A stretch of DNA of 64,000 nt from Gonatopus flavifemur (taxonomy: Eukaryota; Arthropoda; Insecta; Hymenoptera; Dryinidae), in contig JAFFJZ010000029.1 of assembly GCA_018340375.1 (NCBI GenBank), positions 2,232,001 to 2,296,000 of the forward strand, in the 5' to 3' direction. Positions 34,509-45,526 of this stretch are shown one piece after another. Positions within the stretch are counted from its first letter, which is position 1. Every line of letters starts with the position of its first letter. The notes beneath the pieces are model-generated. The model was not told the origin of the DNA. It made no database searches and was given only the letters and a program-made list of their open reading frames with translations. The translations under genes were made by a program, and so were the position numbers.

Positions 34509-35077
34509 TGGGTGATCCAAAATTGCCGTACACTCTTCTGAGAGCAGATTCTTAATGAAATTCTAGAAGATTTTTGCCCGGAATATTCAGATCTGATCCT
34601 TAGATCCGGAGATATGAGCACTTTTTAATTTTTCTGGAAAATTCAAATACCTCGGGAGTACCATATTTCTGACTTTTGAATTCAACACTATTCTCTATGT
34701 CAGATCACGGGGTATCCCTGGAAAAAAATAAATCTCATTTGGCTTCCTTCGTTGTGGAGTTATAGCGATTTAAACTTGTTGAATTCTGATAGGCTGGAAT
34801 TCAAAAAATTTCAAACCGCTATAACTCCACAACGAAGCAAGCTAAATGAGATTTATTCTTTTCCAGGTATATACCCCATGATCTGACTTAGTGAATGATG
34901 TTGGATTCAAGAGTCATAAATATGGTACTTCCGAGGTATTCGGATTCTTCAAAAAATTGAAAAATGCTCATAACTCTGGATCTAAGGATCAGATCCGAAT
35001 ATTTTGGACAAAAATCTTTTCAGAATTCCATCAAGAATCTGCTTCCAGCAAAGTGTACGGCAATTTTGAATCACCCA
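34509..35077. mobile_element. Fold-back MITE (569 bp)
   Basis: Almost entirely palindromic: 34509-34795 is the imperfect inverse of 34800-35077. Ends read TGGGTGATCCAAAATTGCCG and its inverse; the centre has TATAACTCCACAACGAAG and its inverse. It lies next to the truncated end of the BEL/Pao fragment. Target duplication not clear. Confidence 0.75.
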
Positions 35078-35440
35078 ATATATATGCATACAGCGGAGAG
35101 AATTTCCTCCGCGATCACCTATTTTCAACGAAAAACAAGAAAAAATAGCGCTCGTCTGATTCCAATAAAAAAATAACGGTATCTCGGAAAGGGTTTCAGG
35201 AAAGTTCCCTATGAATTTCAATCCATTTCATCCACTTCTTCCAAAGCTATCCCATATACAGACAGATAATCACCCAGACAGACAGACACACAGACAAGCC
35301 CACGGATTATCAATCAGTATTGCATGAAATGAAAAACTGTGCAATTCCCAATCGGATTGTTCAAATATTCCAAAAGATACTGTCACATGGCACGATAGCG
35401 GGTGCAATAGGCACTCTGTGCTTGGTATACTATGTATACC
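35078..35440. other. Unassigned right part of the compound insertion
   Basis: About 360 bp including the phrase CAGACAGACAGACACACAGA near 35273. No gene or termini recognised; it precedes the point at which the host transposon's gene resumes. Confidence 0.4.
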
Positions 35441-35949
35441 GATGAGTGCCCAACTAGCAAAAATTTCACAGATGGGCCAAAGATAATTCGGGAAACTGTC
35501 GAAACTCCACGACACTTAACTCAAGACTTGCTAAATGTCATCAATCCGGTGATTGAACAGAACGCTTCCCTTGCTCACCCCGAAAATTTGATTTTGGCAA
35601 TGATTGTGGATGGAAGAGAAATATCAGAGAACTGGGGCTTTCTCGAGTGTGGGAAGCTTGATCACTTCGCGAAGGACACACTGTTCGAAACTTCAGGACA
35701 CCAAAACTCAATTTCGAAGCAGCAGATCACGTGGATATGATTCGAACGGATAATTGTCATATCTCTTCACCTCCACTATTGAGGAATATCACGGATGAGG
35801 ATATAAAAGATTTGATAGAAACTAGCACACCGTTACGACCGGACTTCAAGAGCTTCCCTAGTCATACCCAAGCTGTTGAACGATGTGTCAAACTTGTGAC
35901 CGAAGCATCTCGCAAAGTGTGCGGCGCTGAGGCAAGAGACGACTTCATC

Positions 35950-36380
35950 AGGACGTCCCTCTTATCAAGATCGATAACCCCCGAATTTTCAAAAAAATCT
36001 GATTTCAACGTGCATTGTATTCAATAAAAGAATTCAAGATCAACGTATATTTACCAGGTACCAACGTTTTTATACTGAATGAAAGAAGTAAGAGTGAAGA
36101 AATTGAATAAATATCACAATTTTCCCGAAACAATGTTTTCTTGCATCTTTCGGTGCGACAAGGAATATTTTTAAAGAACAGTTTCTCATACCTCAGAATA
36201 CAAACATATAGGATTTTGACAGTAGTCAGCTCAGTAATTATGAAAAATTGACAACAAACTGCGGAATTTTGCGATTTTTCAAACTTCGAGTGCGATACGC
36301 GAACTGAAGGTATTGTTCGATTTCAATTTTCCTTGTTGCATTTGCGTCGGCTCGGCCGAGAGAAACTTTCCTGAGGTATC
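35950..36380 (-). repeat. Right terminal inverted repeat of the large transposon
   Basis: Inverse of 26029-26486. Its inner 40-80 bp also encode the last residues of the element's protein (around LLSRS), so repeat and gene overlap. Confidence 0.8.
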
Positions 36381-36405
36381 GCAATACGAAAAAGGAATTG
36401 TTTTT

Positions 36406-37796
36406 TCGGCCCACCCTAGTGTCTATAGACACTATATAGCTATAGCACTTGGAAGGACCCTGAGGGAGGGTCAGAGATGTTCGTGTAACCCTCTAAAATC
36501 CAGTTCGTGAGTGAGCGTCGAACAGGCAACAATCATAGGGTACAAATGATGGAAAGAGATCATAGATACAAAGGTAAAGGATTTGCTATTGAATTAAGCC
36601 ATCTCAATTTCTCAAATGGGTATGTACAATATTCATATATAATTAAAAATATTCATGAACGAAATGCGAAACAATCGATCAACAACGAAGTGGATCATAA
36701 TTTTCTGGTTCGTAGTTGGAAAAACCCCGATAAAAAGCTGTAAGTTGGATGCCCAATGATGCCCCCCTCGGATCCAAATTTTAATTTATTCATTAGACAT
36801 TTCTTCATAAGACATCAATAGATCAGCTGCCGTAGCTGCCTTTTTAGGGTCTGTGAACGGTTTTTTACAATGAATCATGAACATACCGAAAACCGCGCAT
36901 ATTGAATCTCGTATTTGTATCTCTATCCATACTGGTTTCCATGAAGGGCGCTCAGGTAGAAGTTAATCCGGTTCAATCTTTCGCAAAATAACTCGAATAC
37001 CGTACTGTCATTGCTATTCAAGGTGAGTCAGAATTAATGCGAAGTATTGAAGGAGTATAATTTACAGCCAAATTTGAGATAATTTTTCGTGCGGAAGTTT
37101 TATAGTACATCCCAGTAAGAACTGGAAACGCAGTCTGTTCCAGCGAAACAAATTCCCGGTTGGAATGAACTCAAAAAAACTTTCCAGTTAGCCAAAATGA
37201 AATGTGTTCAGGACAAACAGTTGAGGTAGCGAGTGCCCGAAATCGCATTCACCCGAAAGAAAATGATTGGTGACGCAAGGGAATCACTAAAAATTCCTAG
37301 CCCTCCTCAAATAGTCACAGACTTGATTGGTTCCGGATGAATCGCCTTTCGGGCACTTGTTACCTTACCAGACCAATGAACTCAATCCGTCTGTGGGAAA
37401 CTGTTTATTATTGTAACCAAATTTTTTTCATCTCAAACAAATTTTATTCCAGTCAATCAAAAAGTTTATTTGCGTCCATTTCAACCAAGATTCGGTTTGG
37501 CTAGAACAAACGTTTTCTCAGAGAACCCTGAATTCTTGAAAGTATAGTTCCCGAACAGAGTTCTTTATACTCTGACACGATGTTCACACATCTTTCAGAT
37601 ATCCAATAGAAATCGGTCCATCTATTTGGGTTATTTCATAGAAATCTGTGTTTATATTTTCCAGGTCCTCCGCGTAATATTCTGGAAATGTCTCTGGAAA
37701 GAAGAGACACTTGAATTGTGATTTCCCACTTCATGATATTATAGATCAGATACATATATTACATTATAATTACAATTATATTACAATTACATTATA
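36406..37796. other. Unassigned sequence
   Basis: About 1.4 kb without a recognised gene or repeat. A frame at 36507-36743 is open but resembles nothing known to me. Confidence 0.4.
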
Positions 37797-39480
37797 GGAA
37801 GATCTATAGGGGAAGGGAAAGAGAGGATGGCGGCGATGTTCGTGGACTTGGAGGCGGCATTCGATACAGTGGATAGGGGAGTGTTATGGGGGGAGATGGA
37901 GAAGAGAGGGCAAGGAAGGGATTGATGAAAAGAGTTGAGAGGTTATATGGGGGAACTAGATGTAGGGTGCGGGTGGAAGGTAAGGTCACAGAAGCTTTCT
38001 GGACGGCGAGGGGAATCAAGCAGGGGTGTCTCTTGAGTCCCACGCTGTTCAATCTGCTGACGGCGGATCTGGAGGAGGAGATGATGGCGAAAAGTGGGAG
38101 AGGGGGTGGGGTGGAGGTTGGGAGGAGAAGAATATGGACATTGTCATACGCGGACGATATAGTGGTATTGTCGAGGGTGGAAGGAATGCAGGAGATGATA
38201 GGGACACTGAGGAGGTATTTTGGAAGGAAGGGTCTGATAGTAAATATAAGCGAAACGGAGGTGATGAGATTCAGGGAGGGAGGGGGGAAAAAGAAGGAAG
38301 TAATATGGAGGTGGGGGAAGGAGGTAGTGGAGGAAGTCAGGGAGTATGTATATTCAGAGTACATAATACAGAGCAATGGGGGAAAGGAAAAGATGATAAG
38401 GGAAAGGCTGAGGAAAGGAATGGAGGTGATGAGGATGGTTTGGGGGATAGGAGAAAGGAAATTAGGAGCGAACTGGAAAAGGAGGTTGTGGATTTGGGAT
38501 AGGTTGGTGGGGACGGTTTTAGAATATGGGGCGGAGATATAGGGGTGGGAAGAGAGGACGGGAATGGAGAGAATTCAGGAGAAATATTTGAGGTGGATTC
38601 TGGGCTTGGACTGGAGGACTCCAGGATACATAATAAGGGAGGAGTGCAAGAGCGATGAGATGAGGGTGGGTTTTAGGAGGAGAGCGTGTAGGTACGAGGA
38701 GGAATTAGAAAGAGGGGAGGCGGGTGAGGTAGCGATGAGATGTTGGAGCGAGATGAAAGGGAGAAGGCGGCGAGGGAGGTGGGAGGAGAGAATGAGAGAA
38801 TGGTTAGAGGAAATGGGGCTGGAGGACGAGGAACTAGAGGAGGGAAGAAGGGAGGAGTGGGTCGGAGGAGAGTAGAGGATAGAGATGGGAAGAGCCAGGT
38901 AGAGGAGAGGAGGGTGAAGATAGATGAGTCGAGGTACGACAGTTGGTACAAACACATAATGATAGATGGGATTCCGGGGTATTTGAAGGAGAGCGAAAGG
39001 GTTAAGTGGACAAGAAGGATAGCGAGATTTAGATTGGGGAATGAGATGAGGGGGGGCAGATATTGGGAGGAGGAGGATAGGAGGGAATGTAGGGTATGCG
39101 GATGGGAGATGGAGGGATGGGATCACGTTCTGGAGAGGTGTTCGGGAGGTGGGGAAGAGGTGGGGTTGGATGGGAGGGTTAGAGGAATATTGGGGAGAGG
39201 GGAGGGATGGATGAAGGAATTGGAGGGGAGGGGGATGAGGGCAGAGGAGAGAGGGGGAATGGGAGAAGGGGAGGAGGAATATGTGAGAAGTATGGACGGA
39301 TGGGTGATGTTTCTTCCTCTCTCTCTCAAGCGCGTTCATGATTAGGTTGCGTTAGTTCTAAGTTTAGGGTAAGGCGAAATTATGGAATAAGAGGGGAGAT
39401 TTTGTGAGGGAGGACGGCGCTCACAAGTACTGTGAGTGGGCGCTGACGAAAAAGATATAAAATTATACGCATACATACAC
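37797..39480 (+). mobile_element. 5'-truncated non-LTR retrotransposon, purine-rich
   Basis: Contains reverse transcriptase and a C-terminal zinc-finger region, followed by about 130 bp of 3' untranslated sequence up to the LTR at 39490. The plus strand is overwhelmingly G and A, so minus-strand frames (for example 38575-39339) are long but spurious. ORF1 and endonuclease are absent. Confidence 0.8.
37800..39345 (+). pseudogene. LINE ORF2 (reverse transcriptase) with disruptions
   Basis: Blocks in order: MFVDLEAAFDTVDRGVLWGE (37842-37900), a frameshift near 37920, then RGIKQGCLLSPTLFNLLTAD (38010-38070) and WTLSYADDIVVLSR (38134-38175, catalytic Ala-Asp-Asp). After the thumb region an in-frame TAG at 38540-38542 falls where the family has a Trp. 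It continues MERIQEKYLRWILGLDWRTP (from 38564), another shift near 38870, then IDGIPGYLK and the Cys/His cluster CRVCGWEMEGWDHVLERC (39090-39143). This C-x2-C...H...C cluster near the C-terminus is usual for R1/Jockey-like insect LINEs. At least one stop and two shifts, so inactive. Confidence 0.82.
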
Positions 39481-39489
39481 ATATATATA

Positions 39490-39918
39490 TTCAAGTTTAA
39501 GCTAGCTCAAACTACAAGCGCGACACTCAGCCAAGCCAGAGTCGTACAAGAGTGACGATCGTCAGTCGACACTGCACAACACAAGCAGTATCACGCAAGA
39601 TAGACGTGCTCGATACGTGACGTTTGTCGCTGAAGAATATTATAAGATTATTCTAATAATCACCATATAAGCATAAATATAAGCTAAGTTCGTTTACCGA
39701 TGTCCCAAGTTACCCCAACTCGCTCCAAGTATTTTGGATTCGCTACTTCCAGTTTAAGCAACGAAATTCAGGTCAATCGGTTAACGAACACGAATTATAA
39801 TACGTGTAAAAATTCTGTGCACCATTGTATATATTGTGAATATAATTACAGTTATCACTCGCATCAACCACAGTTTTGATTCCACAGTATTTCTCATAAG
39901 ATAAACCCTCCATCTTAT
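39490..39918 (+). repeat. 5' LTR of second gypsy element
   Basis: Matches 45527-45898 at both ends, but the middle differs. After ATAAGCATAAATATAA the 5' copy has about 80 bp of its own (39685-39765), where the 3' copy has about 35 bp of unrelated sequence. Both then rejoin at TCAGGTAAATCGG-type sequence. The first bases have also diverged (TTCAAGTTT against TGTAAGTTT). Confidence 0.85.
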
Positions 39919-39935
39919 AAATCAACAACATAAAG

Positions 39936-41046
39936 ATGACTATCACACGAGCGAGATTCTGCTCGGTTACCGAAGCCGCCGATGCGAAAACTACCGTAGT
40001 GAGAGTGCATTCTATTCAGCCGGAAGGAAATGAGACGAGTTACGAATTTCCGGATCATCTGTCTACCAGAGAAAGTCATAAGAAGCTTTTCGAGTTGAAA
40101 ATAATGAAGAATGCGGCGAAGAGTATGAAGACTCGGGGAAAATTTCGAAAAGTTTGGATTTTCCTTAGATGCCGAGCTGACAAAGCTATATTTGGACGAA
40201 GAGGGGAATGTATGTTACGACGATGAGTACTTGGCTGAGTGTCGTGAGTATGTTGATCCAATTCCTGTCCGAAATCAAAACATAAATCAAAACAATGAAC
40301 CGGCCTCGCATGATAAAGTTACGACGAGGATAAAGAATATATTGGAAAAATTTTCAAATAAAAATCAAAACGCAAATAGTTTTATAGAGAGTTTTGTGAG
40401 CGAATGCGTTAGACTGAATTGTGGAGAAGGAAATTATGCAGAGACTTTGAGATTTTTCTTGGAGGGATCGGCCCTAGACTGGTTCCAAGGCTTTTTGATG
40501 GTACACAAGATAACAGAACCATGGGAGAGTTGGAAAAACTCGTTCTTAGACACTTTTCCTGTGATCGGATGGTCAGAAATAAAATACGCATATGAATTTG
40601 AACACTTAAATGGATCTATGCTGGATTACGCGCTGAAAAAGAGAAAATTGCTGGTAGATACAGATAATAAAATGTCAGAAAATACGCAAATAAATTTAAT
40701 TGTTCTGGGTTTACCAGCGAGAATTCAACCACAAATAAAGAGAAAAGACATAAACACAACAGATAACTTGATGACGATTATTAATCAGTTAAAAGGTTTT
40801 ATAGAAAAGGACAGAAATGTAAAAACAAAAGCAGTAGAACAAACCAAATTAGAGAAGAAGCCTTGTCCTCATTGCGTGAAGAGGGGTTTCTTAAATAGAT
40901 TTCATCCAGAAGAGGTGCGTAGGTCTAGAATAGCAGAGAAAGAAAAAATGAAGAATGAGAAAATAAAATTAGTGAACAATGCGAATATTGAAGAGAGTGT
41001 AGCATTTTCGGAAAACTTCAAAAACGAAGTACGACCCACTTATTAG
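39936..41046 (+). pseudogene. gag: gag of second gypsy element, one frameshift
   Basis: Starts MTITRARFCSVTEAADAKTT at 39936. A single frameshift near 40155 moves to the frame of 40192-41046. The capsid-like core FIESFVSECVRLNCGEGNYA, LRFFLEGSALDWFQGFL, PWESWKNSFLDTF and the following helical region are of the retrotransposon Gag type (Retrotrans_gag-like). A Cys/His pair near the end (CPHCVKRGFLNRFHP) replaces a canonical CCHC knuckle. Ends RPTY then TAG at 41044-41046. The pol frame overlaps this end, so Pol expression would need a frameshift. Product would form particles; this copy cannot make intact Gag. Confidence 0.82.
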
Positions 41047-42608
41047 ACTAAAAATAATTATAGAAGATTCTCCAGTGATAGCTATATATGATTCAGGAGC
41101 AAACGTATCAATAATAAACTACGATACAATAACCAGGTTAAGATTGAATAAAAGGATGAGTGGGGGAAATAGATTGAGAACATTCGCAGGAACAACGAAC
41201 GAGTTAGGTTCAATAAACTTGGAAACGAGAATTCTCAATATTACAAAAACAATATGTTTTTATATTGTAAGAAGTAAGGATTTCCATGATGATATTCTGT
41301 TAGGGTTGGACGCAATTAAAAAATTTAAGCTATGTCAAAATGAGAATTTGAAAATTTTTCAGAATGATTCAAATGAACATAATAAGAGGAAATCGAAAGA
41401 AGAAATATCGAAGGTAGTCATGTGTGATGAAAAGACTCTCGATGAGATAGTAAATAAATATAAAGAGTTGTTTACAGACGATAAGTTTGATGTAGGTGAA
41501 GTGATGGGGTATGAAGCGTCAATTAAAATGACTGAAAACAAATATATCGCACGAAAGCCTTACAAGTGCTCTATAGCAGATAATGAAGAGATAAGTTCTC
41601 AAATAAAATCTTTATTAAAAGTTGGTTTAATTGAACGATCGACTAGCCCTCCCGCGTCCCCAGTAACTCTCGTGTTAAGGAAGGAAGAAGGGAAAAAGTC
41701 AAGACTATGTGTTGATTTTAGTGAGTTGGATAAAATTATCATACCAGAAACCCATCCTTTTCCGATCATTGATGATTTACTAATTCGAGTGAGGGATTGT
41801 AAAATATTCACGAAATTGGATATTAATTCGGCGTCCTGGTCAGTTGGCACCCGAGAAAAAGATAGGTATAAGACCGCGTTTATCACGCAAAATGGGCACT
41901 GGCAATGAAAACGATTGCCTTTTAGTTGAAAGTCATCCCCAGCTATTTTCCAAAGGATCCTCAGTGATGTGCTAGCGAAGAATGATCTAGAAGGTGTCAC
42001 GATAAATTATATAGATGACATTCTTATTTTCTCAAAGAGTGAAGTAGAACATAGAAGTCACATAGAGAAAGTCCTCAGGGCCTTAAAAAAAGCGGGATTT
42101 AAATTAAACAGAAAACAATGCTTGTTTGGAAGACAATCGGTAATTTATTTAGGTCACGAAATTAATGAAAACGAAGTTCAACCTCTTAACGATAACTTGA
42201 AGGCGATTAGGGAATTCCCAACACCGCAAAATCGAAAAAAAGGTTAGGCAATTGTTGGGAAAAATAAATTTCTACTTGGAATACATACCACAAGCTTCGT
42301 TAGAGTTAAAACCATTACATAATCTGCTAAGGAAGAACATAAAATTTGAACGGTCAGCGGAATGTGAGAACAGTTTTACAAGAATAAAACGATATCTTAG
42401 TTCCGAGCCTATATTGGCAATATTTGATCCAAAATTACCCATTTATATCTTTACGGACGCATCAAAAAGAGGGGTAGCAGCAATTCTGAAACAGCCGCAG
42501 AAAGATAATTCAATAAAACCAGTATTCTACTTCTCAAAGAAATTAAAAAAAGCTCAAGAAAACAAACGTGCTATTTTCTTGGAAGTTTTAGCGATTAAAG
42601 AATGTATT

Positions 42609-44121
42609 TGTGATGTGCCAACCAAAAACCTCATCCATTGTGTTTATTCGTAATTATTTCTACATTTTCAACAAAGGAGAAGAATCCAGAAAGCTATAGA
42701 ATATAATAATAATTTTAGAAAAGGCAATTTAACTTCGTGTTCGCTTTCTCGATCCTTACTCTTTAAACATTATCTCATATAGTTAAAATATTAAGCTTCC
42801 TAAGAACGAACAGAAATCACCAAAGTGAACCACGATTGCAACCTCAGCAATCTTACATCCGGTCACATCCGATTACGAGATTCACGACTACGAAATTCCG
42901 TAGCCACCTTGATTTCTTTTCGATCTTCCTCTTCTGCATTCTCTCATCAATTTATTTTCATTTACTGAAACACAGTTTCTCAAAAAAAATACCATTAGAC
43001 CATAAGCACCTTTTCAATTGTAAACATTCTTAACTAAACACAATTCAATTATTATTTTCCTTGAGGCGACTTTAAACGATTCATACAATCTTCAAAATTA
43101 CACGTCGACTTTGAAAATCGTTGATGATGCTTCGCGCAGAGTCCAAAGTGCGGTATGCACCTTTGTTTCCTTCCTTTTCTAATACCTCTCTTCCTTCTCG
43201 CACACACTACGAAATTGTTGAGCATAACAACCGTGGAACTTTGCTGAATACGGCTAAAAACGCAATCACGCGATTCCCCACTCCCATAATTAAGAAATCT
43301 GCACCCTTGTTAATAGAGCATGCATGATGGAAACACCAGAGTACATTTTCGGGATTTATCAGGGACACGTCTTGTACGAGAGATCGTGTAATTCGCGGCC
43401 TTACCAATCAAAGTTGCAAACTACTCTTTGGGTACCGTGACACCGTCTCACAAGTTCCACGTGCCGGTACATTCTTCTCAAACAAATTCCATCTTGTCAG
43501 AAGAACCGACTATTAACGCTCTCATTTCATTCAATTTATTTTCGCACTCAAAGATTCATCTTTGAGTGAGATTAAATAAGAAATATCGTAGTGTGAATTC
43601 AGTGCGCGAACCACCATCCAAGACGAGGGACCTAGGTTCCGAATTTTGGCTCCATTTGTTCCTCATCAACGTCCAACCATCCACACTGCTTCCTTCAGGA
43701 CCAGCTCCAGCGGGATCACCAACGGTTTTCAATAGACAACAAAGAGTAAGGAAGAAAACTGTATTACACAAGCACACACACGTTTTTCCACACTCACATA
43801 ACTCCAAGTATCAATGTCATTTTACTCTGAATTTAAATAGAGAAATTTATTTGTCACTTTCCTTACTTGATGATCTTCTCTTTTACTATCTCCAAACTAC
43901 ACATCTTCTTTCCATGCCAATTTTCATTCGCAATTCCTGAGTATTTACACTGAAGTTTTCTTTGAGAATACGACTACGGTTGCCGCCCTAGGTCTCTTTA
44001 CAACCTTCGGCGAACTTAGAATTTGAACAAACCCACATAAGCGACCCGACCTAGCCGCTCAGGTCGTGTCGATAGATAAATAAATTTGCTATAGAGTGAA
44101 ACCCTGTTTCACTATGTAACA
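42609..44121. mobile_element. Solo-LTR-like insertion (1513 bp)
   Basis: Starts TGTGATGTGCC and ends CTATGTAACA (TG...CA) with TATT duplicated at 42605-42608 and 44122-44125. No credible coding frame and no internal inverted repeats. Removal of the insertion and one TATT restores phase of the RNase H coding region. A long solo LTR is the best reading; BEL/Pao or gypsy LTRs can reach this length. Confidence 0.75.
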
Positions 44122-45509
44122 TATTCTGTACTGGCAGTACAAACTTATAGGTAATAAATTCACCATTTTCACAGACCACAAACCGCTGGAAAATTTTAAT
44201 GTGAAGAATAGTGAAGACCCAGAATTATTGGCTTTATTGAACTATATTCCGAATTTTGAATTTGAAATAAAATATAATCCCGGTTCTAACAATACAGAAG
44301 CAGATTGTTTGTCCCGTAATCCAGTATCAATGGATAACGAAAATAATAAAACAGCTATGAAGATAGTAAACTCCTTAACAATTGAGGTATTGAAAGATAA
44401 CCAAGAAAAACTGGTTATAAAAAATAAGGATAGAGTGGAAAAGAAAAACAATATTTACTATAAAATTCTAAATAATAAAGAGAAAATTTGGATTTCCGAA
44501 GAATTAAGTATCAAAATAATAAAGAAAATACATGCAGGAAATCATATGGGAACGAAACAACTGACCTTAACTGTAAGTCCGAAATACTACTTCAGGAACA
44601 TGCATAAACACATGAAGCTAATCTGTAGAGCATGTGACACTTGTATAAAAAATAAATCGAGGTTCGGAAATTTTGTTCAGCCCCTGTCACAATTAGGCCC
44701 AGCATCAGAGCCGTTTGAAATAGTATCTCCTGATACAATAGAAGGGTTCGTAGGAAATAATTCCCCTAAGAAGTTCCTACATTTAATAGTGGACCATTCC
44801 ACAAAATACGCATTTATGATATCCTCAAAAACGCAAACAGGGAAAGATTTCATAAATCTAGTAAAAAAAGTGAAGAAAAAAGGGAAAATAAAATCACTTC
44901 TGACTGATCAATATGCTGGAATCAACTCAAAAGAATTTAAGAATTTTCTAAAGTCAGAGAAAATAAGACACATTTTCACCGCAGTAGATTGCCCTCACAA
45001 ACCAAACGTTAGTTAACGCGATCAGGTGCAGAATTTTTGAGAACAAAAATAGACCGTGGTCAGTGGTGGGGGAAGAATGTGTTGGAAATTATAATAATAC
45101 GGTTCACAGTAGTACGAGATTCACACCAAATTACCTTTTAAATGGAATAGATAAATCTTTTTTCCCATCAAAACTCAAGGAAAATAACTTGGAGAACTTG
45201 GAAAAAAACAGGAAAATAGCGCTTCAGAACACAGAAAAAGTTCATAATCAAAATAAATTTTATTACGATAGAAATAAACGCGAAATAACATACAACGTCG
45301 GAGATCGAGTGTACATTCAAAACGGAAATCGTTTAAACAGACAAAAATTGGATCCGGTCAGGGTAGGTCCTTTCAGGATTAAGCATAAAATCTCTGATTT
45401 GTTGTACATCATAGATACGGGTATCAAAACACGAGAATCGAACATTTATCATGCAAGCAAAATGATTCCTTCCTACGATTATCCTGATCCTTGTCGAATA
45501 GACAGGTCC

Positions 45510-45526
45510 GGTGGGGAAGGGGGGGA
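45510..45526 (+). promoter_or_regulatory. Polypurine tract of second gypsy element
   Basis: GTGGGGAAGGGGGGGA runs up to the 3' LTR start at 45527. Confidence 0.75.

Larger units (their letters stand above)
26738..36027 (+). pseudogene. Transposase-like gene of the large transposon, interrupted by insertions
   Basis: Starts MPLPKKITTRRDFECPIFG (26738), a probable N-terminal zinc motif. A stop near 26815 and shifts follow. The Cys-rich part (27112-27255) has CKCPIIVNCTC and CECTISINCHC. A long acidic stretch precedes LLVSDHYGVSDQATAAIASA (27545-27605) and LGLYFDGRKDYTM. A frameshift near 27835 leads to GSKYIGHVSPST and then VVDTGWKKGV and ICLLHFNELPFRHLF (28045-28100). After the hAT insertion the same frame resumes: VRFEPVECPIPQVEKK, SRWLTTANKVLRLYAS (to about 30135). 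After the second insertion come FTDGPKIIRETVETPR, HPENLILAMIVDGRE, HTQAVERCVKLVTEASRKVC and FIRTSLLSRS (35450-35980). I recognise these blocks from an abundant, mostly uncharacterised insect protein family; here it is the only gene of an inverted-repeat element, so a transposase role is inferred. Confidence 0.75.
26005..36405 (+). mobile_element. Large (~10.4 kb with insertions) inverted-repeat DNA transposon
   Basis: Left arm 26029-26486 and right arm 35950-36380 are inverse copies at roughly 80-85 percent by eye. They start GATACCTCAG and contain AAAGTTTCTC, AATTGAAATCGAACAATACC and ATCGATCTTGATAAGAGGG on the left strand. Weaker similarity extends the ends to about 26005 and 36405. Exact termini and target duplication could not be fixed. 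A single large plus-strand gene (26738-36027) lies between, and its last codons fall inside the right arm. Without the later insertions (hAT 1687 bp, compound block about 5.3 kb) the element would be near 3.4 kb. Confidence 0.8.

Noticed and set aside
38575..39339. 254-residue Pro/Ser/His-rich minus-strand frame
   Set aside because: Antisense of a purine-rich LINE; the plus strand encodes recognisable reverse transcriptase and zinc-finger motifs.
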